NCBI RefSeq assembly: GCF_000943555.1
Contig: NZ_JTDV01000005.1
Coordinates: 1-64,000 of the forward strand
Direction: 5' to 3'
DNA length: 64,000 bases
Origin: Neotamlana nanhaiensis
GTDB taxonomy: Bacteria > Bacteroidota > Bacteroidia > Flavobacteriales > Flavobacteriaceae
Shown: piece by piece, positions 42,961 to 52,316 of the stretch
Position numbering within the stretch: position 1 is the stretch's first letter
How the letters are laid out: the number at the start of each line of letters is the position of its first letter
Made by a program: the position numbers and the translations under genes
The notes under the pieces: generated by a model
Seen by the model: only the letters and a program-made list of their open reading frames with translations
Database searches by the model: none
Told to the model about the DNA's origin: nothing

Positions 42961-44151
42961 ATGAATTCTTCAAAAATTAGCAGACGAAATTGGCTTAAAA
43001 AAGGAACTTTAACTTTAGCTGGAATAGCAATGATGCCTTCCGATATTTGGGCTAATGCTGTTGAAGTAGCGCAAGAAAACAATAGTCCTTTTTTATTTAA
43101 CTCTAATCATAGTTTTAACGAATTTACACCACCAAATACATTTGAACCGGAACTTAAAGCTATTTTGCGTGCTAACGAAAATCCTTATGGGCCACCACCA
43201 TTGGCGGCTAAAGCGTTTCAAGATGAAGTGTTTGCTGGAAATAGATATGCTTGGAAAACATTAAATAATTTAATTGAAATTATTGCTGAAAAAGAAAACG
43301 TGAAGCCAGAAAATATTTTGATGGCGCCAGGTTCATCTGATATTCTTGAAAAAGTAGCTATGGTATTTTTTCAAAAAGGAGGCGATGTCATTAGTGCCGA
43401 TCCTAGCTATATGTCGTTAATAAACGTATCGCAATCTGTTGGTGGCAAATGGAAATCGTATAAGCTTCTCCCCGATTCTCAACACGATTTAAAGGCAATG
43501 GAAGCTGCTGTTGATGTTAATACAAAACTGGTTTACATATGTAATCCAAACAACCCAACAGGATCGATTACAGACTCAAATAAGTTAAAATCATTTTGTA
43601 GTAAAGTTTCAGAAAAAGTACCAGTGTTTGTTGATGAGGCTTATATAGAACTATCAGATAATGGTTTAACCGATAGTATGGTTAGTTTAGTTAGCGAAGG
43701 CAAAAATGTTATGGTAGCGCGTACGTTTTCTAAAATACACGGTATGGCCGGATTGCGTATTGGGTATTTAGTTGGAAAAGCTGAAACCATAAATAAAATA
43801 AACGAAATAACACGCGGAGGCATGGGTATTACTGGGCCGTCCATTAAGGCCGCTACAACAAGTTTACAAGGTGAAGATTTTTTAAACATGTCTAAATCGA
43901 AAATTGCTGAAGCTAGAGCTTATACCGAGAACTACTTAAAACAAAAAAAATATAACTATTTACCATCGCAAACCAACTTTATGATTTTTGAAATTGACAT
44001 AGACGGTCAAGAATTTTTAAAGCAAATTTATAGCAAACAAGTTGGTGTTAGAGCATTTACGTTTTGGGGTAAAAATTGGTGTCGAGTAAGTATGGGTACC
44101 ATGGACGAAATGAAATTATTTACCAATGCCATGGACGAAATATTTGCTTAA
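42961..44151 (+). CDS. Tat-exported PLP-dependent aminotransferase (histidinol-phosphate aminotransferase-like)
   Basis: 396 residues. The N-terminus is a twin-arginine signal (SRRNWLKKG, R8-R9, then LTLAGIAMM), unusual for this fold I PLP family. The catalytic domain has ANENPYGPPPLAAKAF, YICNPNNPTGSI and the PLP lysine in ARTFSKIHGMAGLRIGY. The family includes HisC and amino acid aminotransferases; the gene is not with other his genes. Export suggests a role in the periplasm. The stop overlaps the AEC transporter start (TAATG), so the two are coupled. Confidence 0.9.
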   Translation: MNSSKISRRNWLKKGTLTLAGIAMMPSDIWANAVEVAQENNSPFLFNSNHSFNEFTPPNTFEPELKAILRANENPYGPPPLAAKAFQDEVFAGNRYAWKTLNNLIEIIAEKENVKPENILMAPGSSDILEKVAMVFFQKGGDVISADPSYMSLINVSQSVGGKWKSYKLLPDSQHDLKAMEAAVDVNTKLVYICNPNNPTGSITDSNKLKSFCSKVSEKVPVFVDEAYIELSDNGLTDSMVSLVSEGKNVMVARTFSKIHGMAGLRIGYLVGKAETINKINEITRGGMGITGPSIKAATTSLQGEDFLNMSKSKIAEARAYTENYLKQKKYNYLPSQTNFMIFEIDIDGQEFLKQIYSKQVGVRAFTFWGKNWCRVSMGTMDEMKLFTNAMDEIFA

Positions 44152-45257
44152 TGTCTGATGCTATTATAAAGGCCATTTCATTTTTAATTTTTATTGTTAT
44201 TGGTGTTATTCTTAAAAAGAAGTTTAACTCAAAAGATGAAATTGATAGCCTTAAAAAAATTATTTTACTATTAGCTTTACCAGCGACTATTTTTGTGGCT
44301 TTATTAAAGGTAAAATTGCAACTTAACCTGTTATTATTGCCAGTTTTAGCATTGGTGTTTAATGCCATATTATTTTATGTAACGCCTACTCTTTTATTAA
44401 TTTTAGGAATCACCGATAAGGCTATTATAAACACATCGCGGTTATTATTGCCTTCCTTGGCTCCTGGCCTTTCTTGTTTTCCATTTATACTGGAATTTTT
44501 GGGAGAAACCTATTTAGCCAAAGCCGCTATGGCCGATTTAGGCAACAAGTTTTTTGTGCTTTTTATTTTGTATTTGGTCGCTATTAAGTGGTTTTATAAA
44601 AACACCGAGTTTAAACAAGAATCGGTTAAAACAAAACTTAAATCTTTGGCTAAGGTGATGCTGTTTGAGCCAGTAAACATTTTTATTTTGGTAGCTCTAA
44701 TATTATTGTTTTTAGGTTTAAACTTAAATAGTTTACCTGTTGTTGTACAAAACACTTTAAATAGATTAAGCAGTATTATGGCACCTTTGGTTTTGCTTTT
44801 TATTGGGCTTGCAGTAAAAGTTAAACGTAAACAATTTGTTCAAATATTTTCGCTTTTAATGCTTAGGTATGGTATTACCTTGTTATTAATAGCTGCAATC
44901 GTTGCTATATTTAATTTTAATTTAAAAGATGATATTTTATTAATGATTGCTTTTGGGTTGAGTGCTTGTAGTTTTTGGCCTTTTGCTCATATTTCGAGTG
45001 TGGCAACAAAAGAACTTAATATTGAAGCTGATAAAAAAACATTCGATACCGATTTTGCATTATCAATTTTAGCATTATCCTTACCGCTTTCTGTGTTATT
45101 AATTTTAGGGGTATTTATTACAGGAAAAACATTCGCTCAAGCTAATAATCTATTTGTTTTCGCAAGCATTATCACCTTTTTAGGTGTTATAATGCCACTT
45201 TATCTATGGGGAAAACAAGGCGCTCAAATAAAAAAGAGGTATAAAGAAGTAAAATGA
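44151..45257 (+). CDS. AEC-family transporter (auxin efflux carrier type)
   Basis: 368 residues from ATG at 44151, which overlaps the aminotransferase stop by one base; an earlier in-frame ATG at 44076 lies inside that gene and is not used. About ten transmembrane segments, typical of the AEC/YfdV group: ISFLIFIVIGVILKKKFN and LVLLFIGLAVKVKRKQF. Bacterial members export dicarboxylates or amino acids. Coupling to a secreted aminotransferase suggests it moves a substrate or product of that enzyme. Confidence 0.9.
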   Translation: MSDAIIKAISFLIFIVIGVILKKKFNSKDEIDSLKKIILLLALPATIFVALLKVKLQLNLLLLPVLALVFNAILFYVTPTLLLILGITDKAIINTSRLLLPSLAPGLSCFPFILEFLGETYLAKAAMADLGNKFFVLFILYLVAIKWFYKNTEFKQESVKTKLKSLAKVMLFEPVNIFILVALILLFLGLNLNSLPVVVQNTLNRLSSIMAPLVLLFIGLAVKVKRKQFVQIFSLLMLRYGITLLLIAAIVAIFNFNLKDDILLMIAFGLSACSFWPFAHISSVATKELNIEADKKTFDTDFALSILALSLPLSVLLILGVFITGKTFAQANNLFVFASIITFLGVIMPLYLWGKQGAQIKKRYKEVK

Positions 45258-45267
45258 AACAAATAAT

Positions 45268-45900
45268 TTAATATGAATCTGTTTCTTCTTTACCAAGAAC
45301 AATATCTCGTTTTGCAATAAATAAACCTTCTTCTTTACTAAAGGTTAAGCTTAAAATTCTTGTTGGATTAGTATTTTCTATATCTTCTCTACAAGAATCT
45401 TTTAACGACGGATCATCGCTAAAAACATACGATTCTATTTTTTGTTCTTCTTTTCCAGGAGCTTTAATAATGGGTAAAATCTGTTTTAAATCTTTTCCTC
45501 TAAAATACGAACCAGGAACAAAGGTGTAAAATGTATATTTCCCATCGTCATTAGTTTTTACCCAACCACGGTGGCGTACATAACGTTTTTTGTTTTCACG
45601 TTTTAACTCGAAATTACCATTTTCATCGGTTTGATGTATAAAAAGAATAACATTTTTAGCAGGTGTTACGCCATCGTTTTCAAAAATGGTTCCTGTTATC
45701 TTTAATTTATTGGTTTTTGAAACAAAATCTGGAATTGTATCGACGTTATTAAGTTGTTTTTCAGAGTAATCGTAAACCGGACTACGTTTTTTAAAATTTT
45801 GAGGAATTTCATCTGAAACACTTGCAGTTTCTTGAGCTCCTACAAAATTAAAAACACTTAAAATAATTAATAAACTAAAAAAATAAAACGGCTTTTTCAT
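45268..45900 (-). CDS. Intradiol-dioxygenase-like secreted protein, iron ligands lost
   Basis: 210 residues from ATG at 45900 (MKKPFYFFSLLIILSVFNFVGAQ, signal peptide); the frame is open nine codons earlier. It matches the secreted intradiol ring-cleavage dioxygenase family: GVTPAKNVILFIHQTDENG, RHRGWVKTNDDGKYTFYTFVPGSY, and LPIIKAPG. The active-site pair His-x-His, seen in relatives as PAHIHPIIK, is here L-K-Q-I-L-P-I-I-K (Q140, L142), and the first Tyr ligand is Phe97. Only Tyr132 remains. The protein is therefore probably a non-catalytic binding protein. Confidence 0.8.
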   Translation of the reverse strand: MKKPFYFFSLLIILSVFNFVGAQETASVSDEIPQNFKKRSPVYDYSEKQLNNVDTIPDFVSKTNKLKITGTIFENDGVTPAKNVILFIHQTDENGNFELKRENKKRYVRHRGWVKTNDDGKYTFYTFVPGSYFRGKDLKQILPIIKAPGKEEQKIESYVFSDDPSLKDSCREDIENTNPTRILSLTFSKEEGLFIAKRDIVLGKEETDSY

Positions 45901-46023
45901 GGGGCAATACGGTATTAATTTATTCAAAACTAATTAAGCAAACCCTTCGAAACTAAAATATTCGTTTGAACCTTAATATTTTACGACGAATAGATAAACG
46001 GTTTATTTCTTTAACAAAATATC

Positions 46024-46569
46024 TTATTCTGCAGTTTCTATAACATCACCAGAATATCTAATAGGAAATCTTGATGCGCTATTTAAGGACATGTTACTCT
46101 TTAAACTAGGCCAGAGAGTAATAAAAACATTAAAACTTTCGGCATTACTTTTAGCGTTGAAAGTTATATTGTAACCTTGATCTTTTCGTTTAACAATTTT
46201 ATAATTTTCCATAATACCATTAAACTCTATAGCACTGTCACCACCGCCATAAGCTACTTGCATTTGGCGTTCACCAAAATAAGGTAAATACGAATAAATA
46301 CTATCGCCAGAAACTTTTAAAAAATTAGAATTACCAACTAAATTAATACTATTGGCATTACTACCAGGTTGTAAAATTCCCGAATTTAAAACTTGCTGCA
46401 TCGCGTTTGTAGTCTGCGGATATGCCCAATTAGATTCAATAAAAAAGGTTTTATTTTCAACTAAGTTAGCTAAAGCTTTTATTTGAGCGTCACTCGCTGT
46501 ATTTTTTGATGATTTACAGGAAAAAACCAGTAAAACAAACACCAAAGTAGAATAATTAAACCATTTCAT
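46024..46569 (-). CDS. DUF4251 lipoprotein
   Basis: 181 residues. Lipobox VLLVFSC at about residue 18 follows a short signal. The domain, starting around residue 36 (LVENKTFFIESNWAYPQTTNAMQ) and with VGNSNFLKVSGDSIYSYLPYFGERQM, is DUF4251, a Bacteroidota family of unknown function. Single gene; no operon partner (75 bp from GT9). Normal length. Confidence 0.88.
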   Translation of the reverse strand: MKWFNYSTLVFVLLVFSCKSSKNTASDAQIKALANLVENKTFFIESNWAYPQTTNAMQQVLNSGILQPGSNANSINLVGNSNFLKVSGDSIYSYLPYFGERQMQVAYGGGDSAIEFNGIMENYKIVKRKDQGYNITFNAKSNAESFNVFITLWPSLKSNMSLNSASRFPIRYSGDVIETAE

Positions 46570-46643
46570 AGCACTAAATTTTTCATTTAAAATACAAAAT
46601 TTAGTTGAATGATTAATTATAAATATCTTAATGATTTGCTAAA

Positions 46644-47690
46644 CTAATTTAAAATATTGTTTGTTGCGGCAATCCAATCGTCAATAGTTGTTTCATTTGT
46701 ATTGATGGCAACATTTTGGTTTCCGTAAGGCCCATAAACTGTTAAATCGGTTGGTGCAAATAAACCAACTGTTGGTGTTAAACTCGCGCTAGCTAAATGC
46801 ATAACACCATTGTCGGCAGCAATAAAAACTGAAGTATTTTTAATGATCGCTGCCATTTCACGAATATCTTTACTGTAAAAATGAGGTGCTTTAAAATTAA
46901 TTTTCGAAATGTTTTCAATCGGAAGCATTTCAATAATGTTGTAGTTTGAATATTCCTTTAATAATCTTTCATAAAAAGTATTCCACCAATCTTCAGAATA
47001 ACATTTTCCTCCAGTCGCATTAGTGTAAATACAAATGGTTTTCTTGTTATTTTTTACTATGCCATTTAAAATAGCTTTGCCGTTTTCAATTTCTTCAGCA
47101 TTCAATTTTAAATTTAAAACAGGTAATTCACTGTCATTTTTTTGGTAACCTAAATGTTCCAAAAATCGACGCAAATTATAAATTGGTTTCTTAGAAATAT
47201 GCCTATAATCGCTATGTTTTTCAGCTATATCCTCGTAATGTTCGCCAAAAACTTTAAACTTAGCTTTACTAATATTCGTTATTAATCTCCCCGATGAAGA
47301 ATTTGTATCTCCATTTATAACTAAATCGTAACGTTTTTGTTTAACAGAAACCCAAGTTATGGCGTACTTAATTAAATGATTAAATGGCTTTTTGGGTAAC
47401 TGAATAATTTTATTTACCGCTTCGTAATTTTGAAATACAGGTACAGCTACGCCACCTTTTACAAATAAATCTATTTTACAATCGGGAAAAGTATTTACAA
47501 CTTCCTGTACAATGGGCGTTAATAGTAATTGATTCCCAAGCCTATGATTAGGGCGAACAATTAGAACTTTTTTTATAGGTAACGGTTTTGAAGCATCAAC
47601 AGTTGGTGTTTTATACGATTTGCCAACGTTTTTAGTTATGCGATGCATAATTTTTCGTCGAATACTATTTATGCGCCCAGGTACTTTCAT
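46644..47690 (-). CDS. Glycosyltransferase family 9 (heptosyltransferase-like)
   Basis: 348 residues. GT9 pattern: VLIVRPNHRLGNQLLLTPIVQEV near residue 50, and the sugar-nucleotide site AADNGVMHLASASLTPTVGLFAPTD near residue 295. GT9 enzymes transfer heptose or other sugars onto lipopolysaccharide. Starts at 47690, overlapping the upstream DMT transporter stop by four bases (ATGA), so it is the last gene of a three-gene leftward operon. Confidence 0.92.
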   Translation of the reverse strand: MKVPGRINSIRRKIMHRITKNVGKSYKTPTVDASKPLPIKKVLIVRPNHRLGNQLLLTPIVQEVVNTFPDCKIDLFVKGGVAVPVFQNYEAVNKIIQLPKKPFNHLIKYAITWVSVKQKRYDLVINGDTNSSSGRLITNISKAKFKVFGEHYEDIAEKHSDYRHISKKPIYNLRRFLEHLGYQKNDSELPVLNLKLNAEEIENGKAILNGIVKNNKKTICIYTNATGGKCYSEDWWNTFYERLLKEYSNYNIIEMLPIENISKINFKAPHFYSKDIREMAAIIKNTSVFIAADNGVMHLASASLTPTVGLFAPTDLTVYGPYGNQNVAINTNETTIDDWIAATNNILN

Positions 47691-48538
47691 TTTTTCTTAT
47701 CCAGTTTAGTTTTGTATATCACATTTAAAATGAGTCCGGCAATAATTAAAGCCATACCTAATAAACTCCAAATTGTATATATTTCAGCAAATATAAGCAC
47801 CCCAAATAGTAGTGTAAAAATAACTTCAATATATTTTAAAGGCGCCACTTGATTGGTTTGCGCTACTTGAAAAGCCTTTGTCATATAAACTTGTCCAAAA
47901 TATCCAAAAACACCGAGTAACGCTAATAAAATCCATTCGGTGCCAACAGGATTTATCCAAGTATTAATGGTTAAAATACCTCCTGTAATAGTGGCGATTA
48001 CCATAAAATAATTTACTACCACCACTGGGTGTTCACTTTTTCCTATTTTGTTTAAAATTACATAAACCAAACCACTAAAAATAGAGGCCATAAAAACATA
48101 AAGCAACCCTTGATTATTTATTTGAGAATCAAAACCTTTTAAAACTAAAACCCCTGAAAATGCCAGAGCAAAAAACAACCATTGTAGCGGCTTCATTTTT
48201 TGTTTCAATAAAAAAATTGCGAAAAACGATGCGAATATTGGCGCCATATAGCGCAATGTTACGGCTGTACCAATAGGCAAATATTTAGTAGACATAAAGA
48301 ACAGTGTCATGGCTGTAACCCCAACCATGCCTCTTAATACCAGTAAAACTTTATTATTTCCTAAAAGAGAAATATTGTTTCTTAAGAGAAATGGTACCGT
48401 AAAAAACAAAGATCCTAAAGACCTAAAAAACACAATTTGGTATGCTCCTATTCCAGATAAATACTTAACGGTACTATTCATGCAAGCAAATGAAAATGTA
48501 CTTATAAGCATGAATTTTATTGCTGATTTAACGTCCAA
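47687..48538 (-). CDS. DMT/EamA-family transporter
   Basis: 283 residues with about ten transmembrane segments and two EamA repeats: AIKFMLISTFSFACMNSTVKYL and TAVTLRYMAPIFASFFAIFLLKQKMKP. The KxDKKK tail is cytoplasmic. It overlaps the second DMT gene by eleven bases upstream and GT9 by four bases downstream. Exported substrate unknown. Confidence 0.9.
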   Translation of the reverse strand: MDVKSAIKFMLISTFSFACMNSTVKYLSGIGAYQIVFFRSLGSLFFTVPFLLRNNISLLGNNKVLLVLRGMVGVTAMTLFFMSTKYLPIGTAVTLRYMAPIFASFFAIFLLKQKMKPLQWLFFALAFSGVLVLKGFDSQINNQGLLYVFMASIFSGLVYVILNKIGKSEHPVVVVNYFMVIATITGGILTINTWINPVGTEWILLALLGVFGYFGQVYMTKAFQVAQTNQVAPLKYIEVIFTLLFGVLIFAEIYTIWSLLGMALIIAGLILNVIYKTKLDKKK

Positions 48539-49442
48539 TACTTCGTGGTTTAAATTTACGTTTCGTATTAATAAAGTAAACGCCAGTTAATAAAACAATG
48601 GCAGCAATTACAGACTGTGCGGTAATTTGTTCGTTTAAAATGTACCAACCTAATATTAAAGCTATAATAGGGTTTACATAAGTATTTGTAGCTACTTTTT
48701 CGGGCGAGACTTCTTTAAGTAAATAATTAAAAGCTGTAAAAGCAATGGTACTACCAAAAACAATTAATCCGAATAAGGCCCATTGCACATCGGTATGCCA
48801 TTGTGTAGGCAACGACCAAGTTTCGCCAAAACAAAAGCTTAAAATTATAAGCATAACGCCTCCCGAAAGCATTTGATATGCCGTATTTACAAAGGAGTTT
48901 TTAGGTAAATCGGCCTTACCAACAAATAAACTACCATAACCCCAACTTATCATACAAACAAAAATCATAATCATGCCTATTATTTGGTTATCCTGACTAA
49001 TAAGTTGCTTCTGGCTTACCAATAAATAAATACCTATAAAACCTAAAACAACCCCAATATAAGACATGGCAGATATTTTTTTCTTTTGAAGTATTCGCAT
49101 TAAAATAAGTACCACAAGTGGTTGCGCCGAAATTTCTAAAGCTGCAAAACCACTATCAACATATTTTAAAGCCCAAACCACGACACCATTTCCAAAAGTT
49201 AAAAACAAAAAACCTGCAACAACAGTATTTTTAAGCTGATTTTTAGTAATGGAAATATCAATTTTTAAAACTTTTGCAATAATAAAAATGATAATACTAG
49301 CCATGGTAAACCTTATAGCTGCAATTTTAAAAGGCGGTAATTGCGTAACGGCTATTTTGTTAAGTAAATACGTAGAGCCCCAAATGACGTAAATAGCAAA
49401 AAAGGCTAAAATTATAGAAACGGTTTTACGAGAAACACGCAT
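48528..49442 (-). CDS. DMT/EamA-family transporter
   Basis: 304 residues. Two EamA halves: FFAIYVIWGSTYLLNKIAVTQLPPF at the start and the second half after VGKADLPKNSFV. The protein has about ten transmembrane segments and a basic tail. It is a distinct DMT paralogue from the neighbour (little identity by eye). First gene in the operon with 47687-48538 and GT9. Confidence 0.92.
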   Translation of the reverse strand: MRVSRKTVSIILAFFAIYVIWGSTYLLNKIAVTQLPPFKIAAIRFTMASIIIFIIAKVLKIDISITKNQLKNTVVAGFLFLTFGNGVVVWALKYVDSGFAALEISAQPLVVLILMRILQKKKISAMSYIGVVLGFIGIYLLVSQKQLISQDNQIIGMIMIFVCMISWGYGSLFVGKADLPKNSFVNTAYQMLSGGVMLIILSFCFGETWSLPTQWHTDVQWALFGLIVFGSTIAFTAFNYLLKEVSPEKVATNTYVNPIIALILGWYILNEQITAQSVIAAIVLLTGVYFINTKRKFKPRSIGR

Positions 49443-49509
49443 ATGCTGCTTAAATAAAATGCTAATTTAAAGCTTATTTTATGGTTAGTTGGGAAAACGA
49501 AGAAATAAA

Positions 49510-51063
49510 TTAATCTTCTGGTGGGTAGCCATGAATAGCTTCAAACACCTCGTCAAAATTATTTCGTAAATATGAATTTAGCTTTTTTCGATAATCACCT
49601 TTTAACCACTCCACAAAATTAAAGGTGCTTTTACTTATACATTTGGTGTAACGACCAATTCTAAAATCGATATCATCTCCTAATTTTTTGGCTAAAGCTA
49701 AAGCATCATAAACATCTTCACTATTTTCAATACAAATTTTAGCATGGTGCTCAATCGATCGTTCTAAAACCACTTTTGATGATTCGCCACTTCTAATAGA
49801 GTCGACATAGGTTTTTTGAACATCGAAATACACATCTTTAGAATTTGCAAATTCTGCACGTAATTCATCTGGCATCTCGTATCTAAAATTGCTTTCAAGT
49901 TCTTCGTCGCTTAAAATATTATCGAGATAGAAGTTTGGCGATTTAAAAATACGTTGCCAATCGAGGTCGTCGCCCCATGGTCCAAATCGATGGAAATTGT
50001 TTCCTAAATCAATCACCGAGAAGGTCTTTTTATCATTAAAAATACGCGAACCACGACCAATCATTTGGTAATAAAGGGTTAACGATTTTGTAGCACGGTT
50101 TAAAATAATACTCTCAACACTTGGTTCATCAAAACCTGTGGTTAAAATACTTACCGATGTTAAAATAGCATCGGGTGTTTTTTTAAACCACTTTAATATC
50201 ATGGCACGTTCCTTTTTGGTATTGGTATTATCGAGATGTGCTATTGGATATCCAGCGCGACGAAATGTGTCATAAACATGCAATGAGGTGTTTATACCAT
50301 TGTTAAAAATAAGCGTTTTTTTACCTTTCGAGCGTTCTTCGTAAGCTTGCAATAGCTTGGTAAGCATGTCGTTATCGGTATATAAATCTTCCGATGATTT
50401 TACAGTATAATCACCATTAGCACCAACAACCAGCGATGTTAAACCAACATTATAGGTAAACATTTCTGCACGAGCAAGAAAACCATTTTCAATTAACGAT
50501 TCTATACTTTCACCTACAATAAGTTCGTCGTAATTGTCTGTCATAGGTAATTCAATGCTAGAACTTAATGGCGTTGCTGTAACACCTAAAATAAACGACT
50601 GACTAAAAAATTTGAATAGCTTGGTAAATGAGTTGTAATGCGCCTCATCAATAATTACTAAACCAATATCCGAAATATCTAATTTATTGTCGTTTAAACG
50701 ATTATTCAAGGTTTCAACCATCGCTACAAAACAACTGTAATCGGCTTGATCGCTTAAATTGGCTTTACTATCTACCACCTTGTTTACTACACCAAATTCG
50801 GTTAGCATTTTCGAGGTTTGTTTACAAAGCTCAATACGATGCGTCATAACAATAACCTTCTTTTTATGGTGTTTTAGGTATTGTCTAACAATTTCAGAGA
50901 AGATAACCGTTTTACCTCCACCTGTTGGTAATTGGTAAAGTAAATGGTAATCGGAAGGAGATTCTTCAAAAGCTGTAAAAATCTTATTTATAGCGCCTTT
51001 TTGATAACTATAAAGGTCTTTTCCTGTTTTTCTTTCTTCTAATTCTGTTTTTGAAACGGACAT
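49510..51063 (-). CDS. DEAD/DEAH-box superfamily 2 helicase (RadD-like)
   Basis: 517 residues. Walker A is PTGGGKT near residue 45, motif II is IIDEAHYNSF, motif III-like VTATPL, and the helicase C domain has YYQMIGRGSRIFNDKKTFSVIDLGNN. This matches SF2 helicases of the RadD/YejH type, involved in DNA repair in E. coli, though the C-terminus is different and shorter. Single gene, 68 bp downstream of the DMT genes' start region. Confidence 0.9.
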   Translation of the reverse strand: MSVSKTELEERKTGKDLYSYQKGAINKIFTAFEESPSDYHLLYQLPTGGGKTVIFSEIVRQYLKHHKKKVIVMTHRIELCKQTSKMLTEFGVVNKVVDSKANLSDQADYSCFVAMVETLNNRLNDNKLDISDIGLVIIDEAHYNSFTKLFKFFSQSFILGVTATPLSSSIELPMTDNYDELIVGESIESLIENGFLARAEMFTYNVGLTSLVVGANGDYTVKSSEDLYTDNDMLTKLLQAYEERSKGKKTLIFNNGINTSLHVYDTFRRAGYPIAHLDNTNTKKERAMILKWFKKTPDAILTSVSILTTGFDEPSVESIILNRATKSLTLYYQMIGRGSRIFNDKKTFSVIDLGNNFHRFGPWGDDLDWQRIFKSPNFYLDNILSDEELESNFRYEMPDELRAEFANSKDVYFDVQKTYVDSIRSGESSKVVLERSIEHHAKICIENSEDVYDALALAKKLGDDIDFRIGRYTKCISKSTFNFVEWLKGDYRKKLNSYLRNNFDEVFEAIHGYPPED

Positions 51064-51299
51064 ATTTACAATTTACTGACGTGCAAAAATAACATCTTTA
51101 AAGGGTTTATTAAAGTAATATTTAGGTTAAATATGGATTTTATTGAAACTTATGGTATTTACATAAAATCTTTACGAATGTTTTACTTTGTAAGTGAATG
51201 CTTTATTAAGTTTAAAACGACTCAAAAATTTATTAAGCGTATTTTAGGTATAAAAATTTAAATACTTATTATATTTTTACTTCTCAATTAAATTAAATT
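51064..51299. other. Divergent intergenic region
   Basis: About 235 bases, AT-rich, between the helicase and the aldo-keto reductase. No structure or ORF was recognised. Confidence 0.5.
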
Positions 51300-52316
51300 A
51301 TGGAAATAAATGATAAATCGGGAGCACTAAATTATCAAGCCAATCCCGATCGCTATAAACAAATTAACTATAACAGAACAGGAAAAAGTGGCGTGCTTTT
51401 GCCTGCTATTTCTCTAGGGTTATGGCATAATTTTGGCTTTGTAGATAGTTTGCAAAACGGAAGAGAAATTTTACGAACCGCTTTCGATTTGGGTATCACA
51501 CATTTCGATTTAGCCAATAATTATGGGCCACCATATGGATCGGCAGAGGAAAATTTTGGAACTATTTTAAAGAATGATTTTAAAAGTTACCGAGATGAAC
51601 TTTTTATTGCAACCAAAGCAGGTTATGATATGTGGCCTGGGCCTTATGGTAATTTAGGATCACGAAAATATTTAGTGGCAAGCTTGGACCAAAGTTTAAA
51701 GCGTATGGGACTCGATTATGTTGATATTTTTTATCATCACAGACCAGATCCAGACACACCTTTAGAAGAAACCATGGTGGCATTAGCCGATATTGTTAGA
51801 CAAGGAAAAGCTCTTTACGTTGGAATTTCTAATTACAAACCTACCGAAACAGCTGAAGCCGCAAAATTATTAAAAGAACTTAAAGTACCTTTTATACTGC
51901 ACCAAGCACGCTATTCGATGTTTGATAGATGGGTTGAAAACGGGTTGCTCGATACTTTAGAAGATAATGGTGTTGGCTGCATTGCCTTTTCGCCTTTAGC
52001 ACAAGGTATGCTTACCGATAAGTATTTGCATGGTATTCCAGAAAACTCTAGAGCTGCTAAAAATTTAACCTATTTACAAAAAGATACCGTGAATAGTAAT
52101 ATTGAAAAAATTCAGAAATTAAATGAAATTGCTCAAAATAGAAATCAAAAATTATCTGAAATGGCAATTGCTTGGATTTTAAGACAAAAACAAGTGGCTT
52201 CGGTACTTATTGGAGCGAGTTCGTCGGCGCAATTAAAAACGAATATTAAAGCGTTGAATAATTTGAATTTTACAGAAGATGAATTAAAACAAATTGATGC
52301 GATAACTATTCCTTAA
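51300..52316 (+). CDS. Aldo/keto reductase, MgrA/YghZ-like
   Basis: 338 residues of the TIM-barrel aldo-keto reductase family. The NADPH site and catalytic residues are visible: FDLANNYGPPYGSAEENFG (Asp and Tyr), FIATKAGYDMWPGPYG (Lys), DIFYHHRPDPDTP (His) and IGASSSAQLKTN near the end. The GPYGNLGSRKYL insert is typical of the YghZ group that reduces L-glyceraldehyde 3-phosphate. Its 3' end overlaps the convergent gene by eleven bases. Confidence 0.93.
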   Translation: MEINDKSGALNYQANPDRYKQINYNRTGKSGVLLPAISLGLWHNFGFVDSLQNGREILRTAFDLGITHFDLANNYGPPYGSAEENFGTILKNDFKSYRDELFIATKAGYDMWPGPYGNLGSRKYLVASLDQSLKRMGLDYVDIFYHHRPDPDTPLEETMVALADIVRQGKALYVGISNYKPTETAEAAKLLKELKVPFILHQARYSMFDRWVENGLLDTLEDNGVGCIAFSPLAQGMLTDKYLHGIPENSRAAKNLTYLQKDTVNSNIEKIQKLNEIAQNRNQKLSEMAIAWILRQKQVASVLIGASSSAQLKTNIKALNNLNFTEDELKQIDAITIP

